6,252 nucleotides of DNA from Candidatus Bipolaricaulota bacterium (GCA_027021605.1 JALUUA010000297.1:1-6252); one strand, 5' to 3'. Counted from the first letter of the stretch, positions 1-5,708 are shown. Notes: generated by a model from the sequence alone, not told the origin. Program-made: numbers and translations.

Positions 1-1114
1 GCTTTTGCACGAGTAGCGCCTCGTCGTGGATCCGCTCGCTCCCCCCGATGATCTCCCCATACCCCTCTGGGGCGATGAGGTCGGCAGCTAAGACCACGTC
101 GGGGTCCTCGGGGTCGGGCTGCATGTAGAACGCCTTCATCCGCGCGGGGAACTTCTCGATGAACACGGGCAGCTGAAAGTGCTCGCCCAACGCCTCCTCG
201 TGCGGCGCCCCGAAGTCCTCCCCCCAGGGGATCTCCAAGCCCTTCTCCTTCAAGATTTGAAGGGCCTCCGCGTACGTGATCCGCGGGAAGGGCTCTTCCA
301 CCGCCCTCTGGAGGGGCGAGGGGTCCCGCTCCCGCATCCCCAGATCCTCGGAGCGGCGCTCCAGCACCCTCTTTACAATGTATTTGACAAGCTCCTCCTG
401 AAGCTGGAGGTTGCGCTCGTGGTCCCAGTAGGCCATCTCCGCTTCGGCCATCCAGAACTCGATGAGGTGCTTGCGCGTCTTGGAGCGCTCCGCCCGGAAC
501 GCGGGGCCGATCCAGTACACCCGCCCCAAGGCCATCGCCGTCGCTTCCAAGTAGAGCTGCCCGCTCTGGGACAAGTAGGCTTTCTCGTCGAAGTACTCCA
601 CCTCGAAGAGGGTGGTCGTGCCCTCCACGGAGAGGGGCGTGAAGATGGGCGCCTCCGTGGCCACGAACCCCCGCTCGTGGAAGAAGTCGCGAATGGCCTG
701 CATCACCTCGTGGCGGATTCTTAAGATAGCAGCCTGCCGCGGCGAGCGGATCCACAGGTGCCGGTGATCGAGCAGAAACCCGGGACCGTGTTCCTTGGGG
801 GTGATGGGATAGTCCTGCGCCCGGTGGACCAATTCCAGCTTGGAGATCGCCAGCTCATACCCCGTGGGCGCGCGGGGGTCCTCCTTGGGCACCCCCACGA
901 CTTTGATGGCCGATTCCTGGGTCAGCTCCTCGGCCACCTCGAAGGCTTCCGGGTTCTTCTTGGTGACCACCGCCTGGAGGATGCCGCTCCCGTCTCGGAG
1001 AATTAAAAATTGAATCCCCCCGCTGGAGCGCTTCTGGTAGAGCCAGCCCTGGAGCTGCACCTCCTCGCCCAGCACTTGAGGGATCTCCGCGATGCGTACC
1101 GTCTTTGCGCTCAT
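1..1114 (-). CDS. asnS: Asparaginyl-tRNA synthetase, C-terminus cut off by the window edge
   Basis: Class IIb aminoacyl-tRNA synthetase that charges tRNA-Asn with asparagine using ATP, in the cytoplasm. The frame is open for 371 residues with no break. Residues 6-105 form the N-terminal OB-fold anticodon-binding domain (QGWLYQKRSSGG near 22-33). The catalytic core follows: motif 1 about 145-160 (RGFVATEAPIFTP), QSGQLYLE at 183-190, motif 2 at 206-228 (FRAERSKTRKH then EFWMAEAEMA), and PEGYGEIIGGSER at 349-361. The KAFYM stretch and the PEGYGEIIGG segment favour AsnRS over bacterial AspRS, although archaeal-type AspRS2 is a close relative. About 60 residues, including the Gly-rich motif 3 with its ATP-binding Arg, should lie left of base 1. 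The start ATG overlaps the stop of the upstream phosphatase gene (ATGA) and has a strong Shine-Dalgarno, so it is the last visible gene of the operon. Confidence 0.95.
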   Translation of the reverse strand, partial: MSAKTVRIAEIPQVLGEEVQLQGWLYQKRSSGGIQFLILRDGSGILQAVVTKKNPEAFEVAEELTQESAIKVVGVPKEDPRAPTGYELAISKLELVHRAQDYPITPKEHGPGFLLDHRHLWIRSPRQAAILRIRHEVMQAIRDFFHERGFVATEAPIFTPLSVEGTTTLFEVEYFDEKAYLSQSGQLYLEATAMALGRVYWIGPAFRAERSKTRKHLIEFWMAEAEMAYWDHERNLQLQEELVKYIVKRVLERRSEDLGMRERDPSPLQRAVEEPFPRITYAEALQILKEKGLEIPWGEDFGAPHEEALGEHFQLPVFIEKFPARMKAFYMQPDPEDPDVVLAADLIAPEGYGEIIGGSERIHDEALLVQK

Positions 1115-1908
1115 GGGATCTCCTTCATCACGTCCAAGAGCTGTTCGTGGATGTACCCGTTCGAGGCCAAGAGCTCGCGGCCCTCGGGGCCGACCTCGCC
1201 CCCCTGCAGGTCCGTGCAGGCCCCGCCGGCCTCCTGCACCAACAAGTACCCGGCGGCCATGTCCCAGCGGTGCAGGCTGAGATCCCAGTAAGCTTCGAGT
1301 TTCCCGCAGGCCACGTACGCCAAACACAAAGCCGCCGAGCCGAACCGGCGCACGCTCTGGGCCCGCGGCAGAAAGGCCCGCAAGATCTGAAGGTTGCGCT
1401 CCTTAAGCCGGGGGCGCAGCGGAAAGCCCGTGGCCAGCAGGCTCCCCTTGAGGTCGGCGATGCGGGAAACGGCAAGGGGTTTTCCGTTGCGTTCGGCCCC
1501 CTCGTCCCTTATGGCCGTGTACAGCTCGTCGCGGAGGGGGTCGTAGATGACGCCCACCAACACCTCGCCCTGCCCCTCGAGGGCGATGGAGACCCCGAAG
1601 AACGGGATGCCGTGGGCGTAGTTCGTCGTCCCGTCCAGGGGGTCGATCACCCAGCGATAGGGCGCGTCCGTCCGCCGGGGCGGGCTCTCCTCCGAGAGGA
1701 TCCCGTGGTCAGGGTACGCCTTGCCGATGCGCTCTAGGATGATGCGCTCCGCGGTCCGGTCGGCCTCGGTCACCAGATCGTGGTGGCTCGTCTTGAGGTC
1801 GTAGCGGTCGATCGTGCCGAAGCGCTCCTTTAAGAAGCTACCGGCCTCGCGGGCCGCCTCGACGGCCACCATCAAGAACTCGCTGCGGGTTTGGGCCTCG
1901 GTCGTCAT
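1111..1908 (-). CDS. suhB: Inositol monophosphatase family protein (SuhB-like)
   Basis: Mg2+-dependent, Li+-sensitive-type sugar/inositol phosphatase of 265 residues, the usual length for IMPase/SuhB. Motifs in order: DLVTEAD at 44-50; the metal-binding acid of SEE at 72-74; the signature IDPLDGTTN at 88-96, with metal ligands Asp89 and Asp92 and the Thr94 position; RFGSAAL at 188-194; and HRWDMAAG at 213-220, with the third metal ligand Asp216. All catalytic residues are present. The substrate cannot be read from sequence: myo-inositol-1-phosphate, fructose-1,6-bisphosphate, NADP and PAP phosphatases share this fold. The gene starts 6 bases after the stop of the folate gene and its stop overlaps the asnS start, so it is the middle gene of the operon. 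There is no good Shine-Dalgarno before the ATG (TCGGGG directly abuts it), so reinitiation from the upstream stop is likely. A second ATG at residue 13 is possible. Confidence 0.93.
   Translation of the reverse strand: MTTEAQTRSEFLMVAVEAAREAGSFLKERFGTIDRYDLKTSHHDLVTEADRTAERIILERIGKAYPDHGILSEESPPRRTDAPYRWVIDPLDGTTNYAHGIPFFGVSIALEGQGEVLVGVIYDPLRDELYTAIRDEGAERNGKPLAVSRIADLKGSLLATGFPLRPRLKERNLQILRAFLPRAQSVRRFGSAALCLAYVACGKLEAYWDLSLHRWDMAAGYLLVQEAGGACTDLQGGEVGPEGRELLASNGYIHEQLLDVMKEIP
1120..1125 (-). promoter_or_regulatory. Shine-Dalgarno site of asnS inside the upstream gene
   Basis: Minus-strand AAGGAG lies 5 bases before the asnS ATG (1114-1112), within the last codons of the phosphatase gene. 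It fixes the asnS start at the ATGA overlap. It is by far the best Shine-Dalgarno in the operon, so asnS can recruit ribosomes itself as well as by coupling. Confidence 0.8.
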
Positions 1909-1914
1909 CCCCGA

Positions 1915-2550
1915 CTACATGCGCTCCTTCACGAGCTTGAGGGTCTCCTCCCGAAGCTTAGGGGCCTCTCGCGCTAGGGCTTCGCGCTTTTGGGCGTACT
2001 CGCCCCGGAACGCCTCATCCTTGAGGTATTTGAGGTTGATGTCCACGTTGAGCAGCGCGGAGTGGAGCGCGGCCTCCGCCATATATGCGGCCGTCCCGAC
2101 GTCGCTGATCGCCGTGGGCGTCCCGTGCTCGGCCATGGCTCGGGCCCTCTCCAGCACGCGCAGGCACGCTTCCGCCGTGCGGCAGGGGACCTCGGTAGCC
2201 CCCTTTAACGCCTCTTGGATAGCGGCCTTGCGCTTCTCCTTCTCCTCGTCCGTGGCCTTGGGGAGCTTGTAGGCGGCCATCACCCGGTCAAAAGCCTCCT
2301 CGTCCTCGTCGGCCAGCGCTAGAAGCTCGCGACGGAGGCCGTCGGCCTCCTCGACGATGCTTTGCAGCTTCCGGCGAAGCCCCTCGTCCTCGTCCTCGAG
2401 CTTGCCGACGGTAAGGCGCCCGACCATGGCCACAAGTGCTGCAGCGAGGCTCCCTACCACCCCGGAAGCGCTTCCGCCCCCGGGCGTGGGCGCGTCCGAA
2501 GCGAGCTTGTCCAAGTACTCATGCAGGGGATACTGAGCCGTGTTCGTCAT
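1915..2550 (-). CDS. fchA: Cyclodeaminase/cyclohydrolase family protein (stand-alone FTCD C-terminal domain, FchA-like)
   Basis: A 211-residue all-helical folate enzyme. The nearly invariant PTPGGGSASG motif is at 21-30, followed by a Gly/Ala-rich helix (31-50) and the second signature GTPTAISDVGTAAYMAEAAL at 143-162 with conserved Asp150, then the Asn-containing ALLNVDIN at 165-172. In mammals this domain is the cyclodeaminase half of formiminotransferase-cyclodeaminase. Single-domain bacterial versions (FchA of clostridia) act as 5,10-methenyltetrahydrofolate cyclohydrolase in one-carbon metabolism. No formiminotransferase domain is attached and no histidine-degradation gene is adjacent, so a cyclohydrolase role is the better guess. 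The ATG is preferred because it precedes the motif by about 20 residues, as is common in the family, and lies just behind a strong promoter. First gene of a leftward operon with suhB and asnS, with a very short leader and no Shine-Dalgarno. Confidence 0.88.
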   Translation of the reverse strand: MTNTAQYPLHEYLDKLASDAPTPGGGSASGVVGSLAAALVAMVGRLTVGKLEDEDEGLRRKLQSIVEEADGLRRELLALADEDEEAFDRVMAAYKLPKATDEEKEKRKAAIQEALKGATEVPCRTAEACLRVLERARAMAEHGTPTAISDVGTAAYMAEAALHSALLNVDINLKYLKDEAFRGEYAQKREALAREAPKLREETLKLVKERM

Positions 2551-2566
2551 AGGGGATCACGGACGT

Positions 2567-2595
2567 ACTATAGGCCCTCCAACAGGGCGCGTCAA
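2567..2595 (-). promoter_or_regulatory. Sigma-70-type promoter of the fchA-suhB-asnS operon
   Basis: Reading leftward, TTGACG (2595-2590) is followed by a 17-bp spacer and TATAGT (2572-2567). This is close to the TTGACA-17-TATAAT consensus. Transcription should begin near 2560-2558, giving a leader of about 8-10 bases before the fchA ATG at 2550. The leader shows no purine-rich ribosome site. A dyad GCCCT-5-AGGGC (2574-2588) fills nearly the whole spacer and could bind a regulator. Confidence 0.75.
2574..2588. repeat. Short inverted repeat inside the operon promoter spacer
   Basis: GCCCT (2574-2578), 5-base loop CCAAC, AGGGC (2584-2588): a perfect 5-bp dyad contained wholly within the 17-bp spacer of the leftward promoter. 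It is placed like an operator, but a 5-bp dyad is common by chance in GC-rich DNA. Confidence 0.35.
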
Positions 2596-2603
2596 GGAGC
2601 GCT

Positions 2604-2632
2604 TTGGCTTCTACAACGTTGCCTCTTACAAT
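2604..2632 (+). promoter_or_regulatory. Sigma-70-type promoter of the hicB-like gene
   Basis: TTGGCT (2604-2609), 17-bp spacer, TACAAT (2627-2632). Expected transcription start is about 2639, leaving a leader of about 13 bases. The only ribosome site, GGTGA at 2641-2645, sits at the very 5' end of that leader and 6 bases before the GTG start. The -35 box lies 8 bp from the -35 of the leftward promoter, so the two are back to back. The spacer contains the palindrome CAACGTTG (2614-2621). Confidence 0.65.
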
Positions 2633-2651
2633 GAAGATTGGGTGATCGTCG

Positions 2652-2888
2652 GTGCTAACGAGCTATATCCGCGCAGCCATGAGGCAAGCCCGCTTTGAGC
2701 TTCTAGAAGACGGCACTTTCTACGGGAGCATTCCCGGCTTTGAAGGGGTGTGGGCCAACGCTCCCACCGAGGAAGAGTGTCGTCAGGAACTCCAAGAAGT
2801 GCTGGAGGAATGGATTATCTTCCGCCTCAAGCACGATCTTCCCTTGCCCGTAGTAGGAGATCTCGATCTGAATCGTATTGCTGCATAA
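2652..2888 (+). CDS. HicB-like (UPF0150) small protein, no HicA partner
   Basis: A 78-residue protein of the HicB/UPF0150 fold. It has the typical strand pattern FELLEDGTFYGSIPGFEGVWA (split here as 15-24 and 25-35), then a helical segment with conserved acids, EECRQELQEVLEEW (41-54), and the ending LPLPVV (63-68). In classical hicAB modules HicB is the antitoxin that neutralises the dsRBD-fold RNase HicA. Here neither flank has room for hicA: 101 bp of divergent promoters lie upstream and 14 bp before the metal exporter downstream. The protein also ends without the C-terminal HTH or ribbon-helix-helix domain that longer HicBs use to autoregulate. The GTG start is preferred over the ATG at residue 10 because GGTGA is well spaced before it and relatives commonly begin MLT-Y. 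GC content is visibly lower than the neighbours, suggesting a different origin. May be cotranscribed with the CDF gene. Confidence 0.8.
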   Translation: MLTSYIRAAMRQARFELLEDGTFYGSIPGFEGVWANAPTEEECRQELQEVLEEWIIFRLKHDLPLPVVGDLDLNRIAA

Positions 2889-2902
2889 ATAAAAAGCCTT
2901 CT

Positions 2903-3796
2903 ATGAAGCGCATCACGAGACGTCGGGCGATGGTCCTGGCCCTGGGGGCCGCGCTCGGGACGCTGGCCTTGAAGGGCTTTGCTTATTGGCTCACAGGCTC
3001 GGTCGCCCTTCTGTCGGACGCCGCCGAGTCGCTCATCAACCTCACGGCCGCCGTGATCGCCCTGATCGCCCTGGAGATCGCCTCCCGGCCCGCGGACGCC
3101 ACCCACGCCTACGGCCACGAGAAGGCGGAGTACTTCAGCAGCGGCGTCGAGGGCGTGCTCATCCTGGGGGCCGCGGCGGGCATCTCCTACAAGGCCTGGG
3201 AGCGCCTCTGGAACCCCGTCCCCCTCACGGACCTCCCGGAGGGCCTGGGGATCTCCGTGCTGGCCGCCCTCATCAACGGGGGCGTGGCTCTCGCCCTGCT
3301 GCGCATGGCCCGCCGGCACGACTCCATCACCTTGGAGGCCCACGCCAAGCACCTCCTCACGGACGTCTGGACCACCGCGGGGGTGGTGGGGGGCCTGGGA
3401 GCCGCCCTCCTCACGGGCGGGTGGTGGCTCGACCCCGTGCTCGCCCTCATCGTGGCCCTCAACATCGTCGTATCGGGCGTGGAGCTGCTGAAGCGCTCCG
3501 TCCAGGGGCTCATGGACCACGCCCTGCCCCCCGAGGAGCTGCAGACGATCGAGCGGGTCCTGCAGCGCTACACCGAGGACGGCCGGGTGGCGTATCACCG
3601 CCTGCGGACCCGCCGCGCCGGGCGGAAGCGCTTCATCGACTTCCACCTCCTCGTGCCGGGGGACCGCACCGTTCAGGAGACCCACGACCTCTGCGAGCGG
3701 ATCGAGGCCGAGCTTAGGGAGGCCTTGGGGGAGGCGAGCATCACCATCCACGTCGAGCCCCTGGAGGACCCGGCCTCCTTCGACGAGCACCCCTGA
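2903..3796 (+). CDS. Cation diffusion facilitator (CDF) family metal exporter
   Basis: A 297-residue inner-membrane divalent-cation/proton antiporter (Zn2+, Fe2+, Mn2+ or Co2+ efflux). Six membrane segments lie at about 9-30, 33-59, 82-100, 115-133, 146-171 and 174-196, followed by a cytoplasmic ferredoxin-like dimerisation domain (about 205-288). Against E. coli YiiP/FieF: site A keeps Asp39 in TM2 and His150/Asp154 (HLLTD) in TM5, but the second TM2 Asp is Ser43, with Glu42 beside it. Site B keeps Asp65, His68 and His72 (ADATHAYGH). The cytoplasmic site keeps His232, His248, His261 and His283, with Glu285 replacing Asp. Metal choice cannot be assigned. The ATG at 2903 was chosen because an in-frame extension back to 2750 lies out of frame inside hicB and resembles no CDF protein. 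There is no clear Shine-Dalgarno, and the 14-bp gap to hicB suggests coupling. Confidence 0.93.
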   Translation: MKRITRRRAMVLALGAALGTLALKGFAYWLTGSVALLSDAAESLINLTAAVIALIALEIASRPADATHAYGHEKAEYFSSGVEGVLILGAAAGISYKAWERLWNPVPLTDLPEGLGISVLAALINGGVALALLRMARRHDSITLEAHAKHLLTDVWTTAGVVGGLGAALLTGGWWLDPVLALIVALNIVVSGVELLKRSVQGLMDHALPPEELQTIERVLQRYTEDGRVAYHRLRTRRAGRKRFIDFHLLVPGDRTVQETHDLCERIEAELREALGEASITIHVEPLEDPASFDEHP

Positions 3797-3811
3797 CCCC
3801 GACGCGTGGGA

Positions 3812-3841
3812 TTGCCTTTCATCCCGAGCGTACGCGATAAT
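3812..3841 (+). promoter_or_regulatory. Promoter of the ABC exporter operon
   Basis: TTGCCT (3812-3817), 18-bp spacer, GATAAT (3836-3841) in the 72-bp gap after the CDF gene. Predicted start about 3848 gives a leader of about 20 bases containing AGGGGG. The perfect palindrome GCGTACGC (3828-3835) abuts the -10 box, and CCCGA/TCGGG arms (3823-3827, 3841-3845) flank the palindrome and the -10, resembling an operator. Confidence 0.55.
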
Positions 3842-3855
3842 CGGGGTCCGAGGGT

Positions 3856-3861
3856 AGGGGG
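3856..3861 (+). promoter_or_regulatory. Shine-Dalgarno deciding the ABC ATPase start
   Basis: AGGGGG lies 7 bases before the ATG at 3869. An in-frame GTG at 3806 would add 21 unrelated residues and lies upstream of the predicted promoter, so the ATG is the better start. Confidence 0.6.
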
Positions 3862-3868
3862 CACGGAA

Positions 3869-4843
3869 ATGGCAGCCATCTCCGTCAAGGATTTGGTCAA
3901 GCGCTACGGTCCGATCCGCGCCGTGGACGGGGTCAGCTTCGAGGTCCGCCCCGGGGAGATCTTCGGGCTGTTGGGCCCCAACGGCGCGGGCAAGACGACC
4001 ACCATCGAGTGCCTGGAGGGGCTGCGCGTCCCCGACGGGGGGGCGATCCGCGTCCTGGGCCTCGATCCCCGACGGGATCGCTACGAGCTGCACCAGCGCA
4101 TCGGCGTGCAGCTCCAGTCCACGGCGCTCCCCGACCGCATCCGGGTGGGCGAGGCTTTGAAGCTGTTCGCCTCGCTCTACCGCCGCCGCGGGCCGTGGGG
4201 GCGGCGCTGGGAGGGGCTCCTCGAACCCCTGGGGTTGGCCGACAAGCTCCGGCGGTACTACCACAGCCTCTCCGGGGGGCAGAAGCAGCGGCTCCACATC
4301 GCGCTCGCCCTGGTCCACGGGCCGGATCTCGTCTTCTTGGACGAGCTGACCACGGGACTCGACCCCCAGGCCCGCCGCGCCGTGTGGGATTTCATCCAAA
4401 CGATCCGGGGACGGGGCACCACGGTGTTCCTGACCACGCACTACATGGAAGAGGCGGAGCGCCTCTGCGATCGGGTCGCGGTCCTGGACCGCGGCAAGAT
4501 CCTCGCCTTGGGCAGCCCGCAGGAGCTGATCGCCCGCTTCGGGGGCGAGAGCCGGATCGTCTTCCGCCCCCTTCGGCAACGGCCCCCCTCCGGCTCCGGG
4601 TCGGCGCCCGAACCCGGGGAAAGGGGAGGGGCGGCCCGCTGGGAGGGGCTCCCCTACGTCCGCCGGGTGCGCCTCGAGGCCGACGGGAGGGTTGTGCTCT
4701 ACAGCACGAAGAGCAGCGCGACGCTGGCGGCCCTCATCCGGGAGGCCGAATCCCGGGGCTGGGACCTGGAGGAGCTGCACGTCCAGCGGGCCACGCTCGA
4801 GGACGTCTTTTTGGCGCTTACGGGGAGGGAGCTGCGGGGATGA
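3869..4843 (+). CDS. ABC transporter ATP-binding protein (DrrA-like, ABC-2 exporter)
   Basis: A 324-residue cytoplasmic ATPase that would power export through the permease encoded next. Motifs: Walker A GPNGAGKTT at 36-44; Q-loop Gln83 in IGVQLQ; signature LSGGQ at 134-138; Walker B LVFLDE at 154-159 with catalytic Glu159; D-loop GLDP at 163-166; and switch His191 (TTH). All catalytic residues are intact. After Walker B the usual DEPTTGLDP reads DELTTGLDP, a Pro-to-Leu change. The ATPase core ends near 228. A Pro/Gly/Ser/Arg-rich, probably disordered linker (238-257) leads to a C-terminal accessory domain (about 258-324, ending in the typical ATLEDVFLALTGRELR), as in DrrA and other drug, antibiotic or polysaccharide ABC-2 exporters. 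Overlaps the permease start by ATGA. The substrate is not deducible. Confidence 0.93.
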   Translation: MAAISVKDLVKRYGPIRAVDGVSFEVRPGEIFGLLGPNGAGKTTTIECLEGLRVPDGGAIRVLGLDPRRDRYELHQRIGVQLQSTALPDRIRVGEALKLFASLYRRRGPWGRRWEGLLEPLGLADKLRRYYHSLSGGQKQRLHIALALVHGPDLVFLDELTTGLDPQARRAVWDFIQTIRGRGTTVFLTTHYMEEAERLCDRVAVLDRGKILALGSPQELIARFGGESRIVFRPLRQRPPSGSGSAPEPGERGGAARWEGLPYVRRVRLEADGRVVLYSTKSSATLAALIREAESRGWDLEELHVQRATLEDVFLALTGRELRG

Positions 4844-5592
4844 CGACCCTGCGGGGCTTTCTCCGCCTCACCTGGGTGGAGATGCTGCTCTTCCTGAGGG
4901 AGTGGCAGGCGGTCTTCTTCAGCTTCGTGTTCCTGCCGATGCTCCTCTTTTTGTTTGGGGCGATCTTCCGCACCCACCCCGGGGTGGAGCTGGGGGGCTT
5001 CGCGCAGGGGGACCTGTTGCTGCCGATCCCCATGGCGATCGGGATCGCCTCCAACGCGATCTACACCGTAAGCGGCCCGCTGGCCGTCTACCGGGAGCGG
5101 GGGATCCTCAAGCGGTTTTGGGCCACCCCCCTTCGGCCCTACGCGGTGCTCCTCGCCCAGGGGGCGGTCGTCTACGCGATGACGCTGCTGGCCGCTTTAT
5201 TGCTCATCGGGATCGCCAAGTTCTCCTTCGGGCTGAGCGCCGCCGTCAACCCCTGGGCGATGTGGGGGGCCTTCACGCTGGGCTCGGCCGCGCTCATCTC
5301 GTTGGGCTTTCTGTTGGGAAGCCTCTTTCCCACCGCCCGGTCGACGTACGCGATCAACTCGACGATCTTCTTCGGGATGATCTTCTTGAGCGGGACGGCG
5401 ATCCCCTTGGAGCTCCTGCCGCCCGCCGTGAAGGGGGTGGCCCAGTTCATCCCCCTCACGTACGTGCTCGACCTGCTGAAGCACGCCTGGCTGGGACAGG
5501 GGAGTTGGCCCCTCTCCCAGGACCTGGCCGTCTTGGGGGGGCTTGCCGTAGGGGCCACCGCTCTGGCCGCGGCCCTCTTCCGCTGGGACTAG
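4840..5592 (+). CDS. ABC-2 type transporter permease
   Basis: A 250-residue inner-membrane protein, the expected length for an ABC-2 half-transporter. It would dimerise and pair with two copies of the preceding ATPase. Six membrane segments lie at about 24-44, 60-80, 103-125, 140-162, 172-190 and 228-248. Between TM2 and TM3 is the cytoplasmic coupling element with the family motif ERGILKRFWATPLRP (86-100), which contacts the ATPase. The FLSGTAIPLELLP stretch (182-194) before the last loop is also typical of the family. The start is the ATG overlapping the ATPase stop (ATGA), with GGGAGG about 10 bases upstream. The reading frame continues far upstream inside the ATPase gene, but that part is the shadow frame. 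Likely substrates (drug, lipid, glycan, heme-like) cannot be separated. Confidence 0.92.
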   Translation: MTTLRGFLRLTWVEMLLFLREWQAVFFSFVFLPMLLFLFGAIFRTHPGVELGGFAQGDLLLPIPMAIGIASNAIYTVSGPLAVYRERGILKRFWATPLRPYAVLLAQGAVVYAMTLLAALLLIGIAKFSFGLSAAVNPWAMWGAFTLGSAALISLGFLLGSLFPTARSTYAINSTIFFGMIFLSGTAIPLELLPPAVKGVAQFIPLTYVLDLLKHAWLGQGSWPLSQDLAVLGGLAVGATALAAALFRWD

Positions 5593-5600
5593 CCCCGATA

Positions 5601-5656
5601 CCCCTAGCGGAGCAGGAGAACCTCGATGAGTTCTTCGCCCGCTTCAGCTCTAGGGG
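5601..5656. repeat. Imperfect inverted repeat after the ABC operon, possible terminator
   Basis: CCCCTAG (5601-5607) is the exact reverse complement of CTAGGGG (5650-5656). Inside, AGAAC and GTTCT (around an 8-base loop CTCGATGA) can form a second stem. AGCCCC at 5591-5596 can alternatively pair with GGGGCT at 5653-5658. The structure lies just after the permease stop, but no T-run follows directly (the first is TTTT about 14 bases on), so intrinsic termination is only a possibility. The rest of the 116-bp gap to the PIN gene is taken by that gene's promoter. Confidence 0.4.
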
Positions 5657-5672
5657 CTCCACGGCCCAGATT

Positions 5673-5701
5673 TTGTCATCTTTCGTCGATCTTTGTATAT
5701 T
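5673..5701 (+). promoter_or_regulatory. Promoter of the PIN-domain gene, positioned for a leaderless transcript
   Basis: TTGTCA (5673-5678), 17-bp spacer, TATATT (5696-5701). Only 7 bases (5702-5708) separate the -10 box from the GTG start at 5709, so transcription should begin at or one base before the start codon. There is no ribosome site upstream. A direct repeat ATCTTT (5678-5683 and 5689-5694, 11-bp period, about one helical turn) overlaps the -35 and spacer and could be an operator. Confidence 0.7.
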
Positions 5702-5708
5702 TTTGTTT

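Noticed and set aside
179..1737. Several plus-strand open frames across the left third.
   Set aside because: They lie opposite asnS and the IMPase gene, whose minus-strand frames carry complete family motifs. The plus-strand translations show no domains.
2750..2902. Upstream extension of the CDF gene starting inside hicB.
   Set aside because: The extra 51 residues are an out-of-frame reading of hicB, basic and serine-rich, and do not resemble the short N-terminus before TM1 in CDF proteins.
2889..2902. Remnant of a hicA toxin gene or a terminator between hicB and the CDF gene.
   Set aside because: Only 14 AT-rich bases are present, with no stable hairpin (the CTTC/GAAG arms around TAT give just 4 bp) and no coding potential.
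2783..4780. Very long minus-strand open frame (665 codons) opposite the CDF and ABC genes.
   Set aside because: It is an antisense shadow produced by GC-rich codon bias. It spans two well-identified genes and an intergenic promoter, and its translation is low-complexity without any recognisable domain.
4009..4839. Long in-frame extension upstream of the ABC permease.
   Set aside because: This part is an out-of-frame reading of the ATPase gene, rich in Arg, Pro and Gly. The true permease start is the ATG at 4840 with the stop/start overlap.
5607..5708. Possible antitoxin gene or longer N-terminus before the PIN gene.
   Set aside because: The frame is open but has no ATG or GTG start with a ribosome site. 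It covers the inverted repeat and the promoter, and the encoded residues do not resemble any antitoxin I can recognise.
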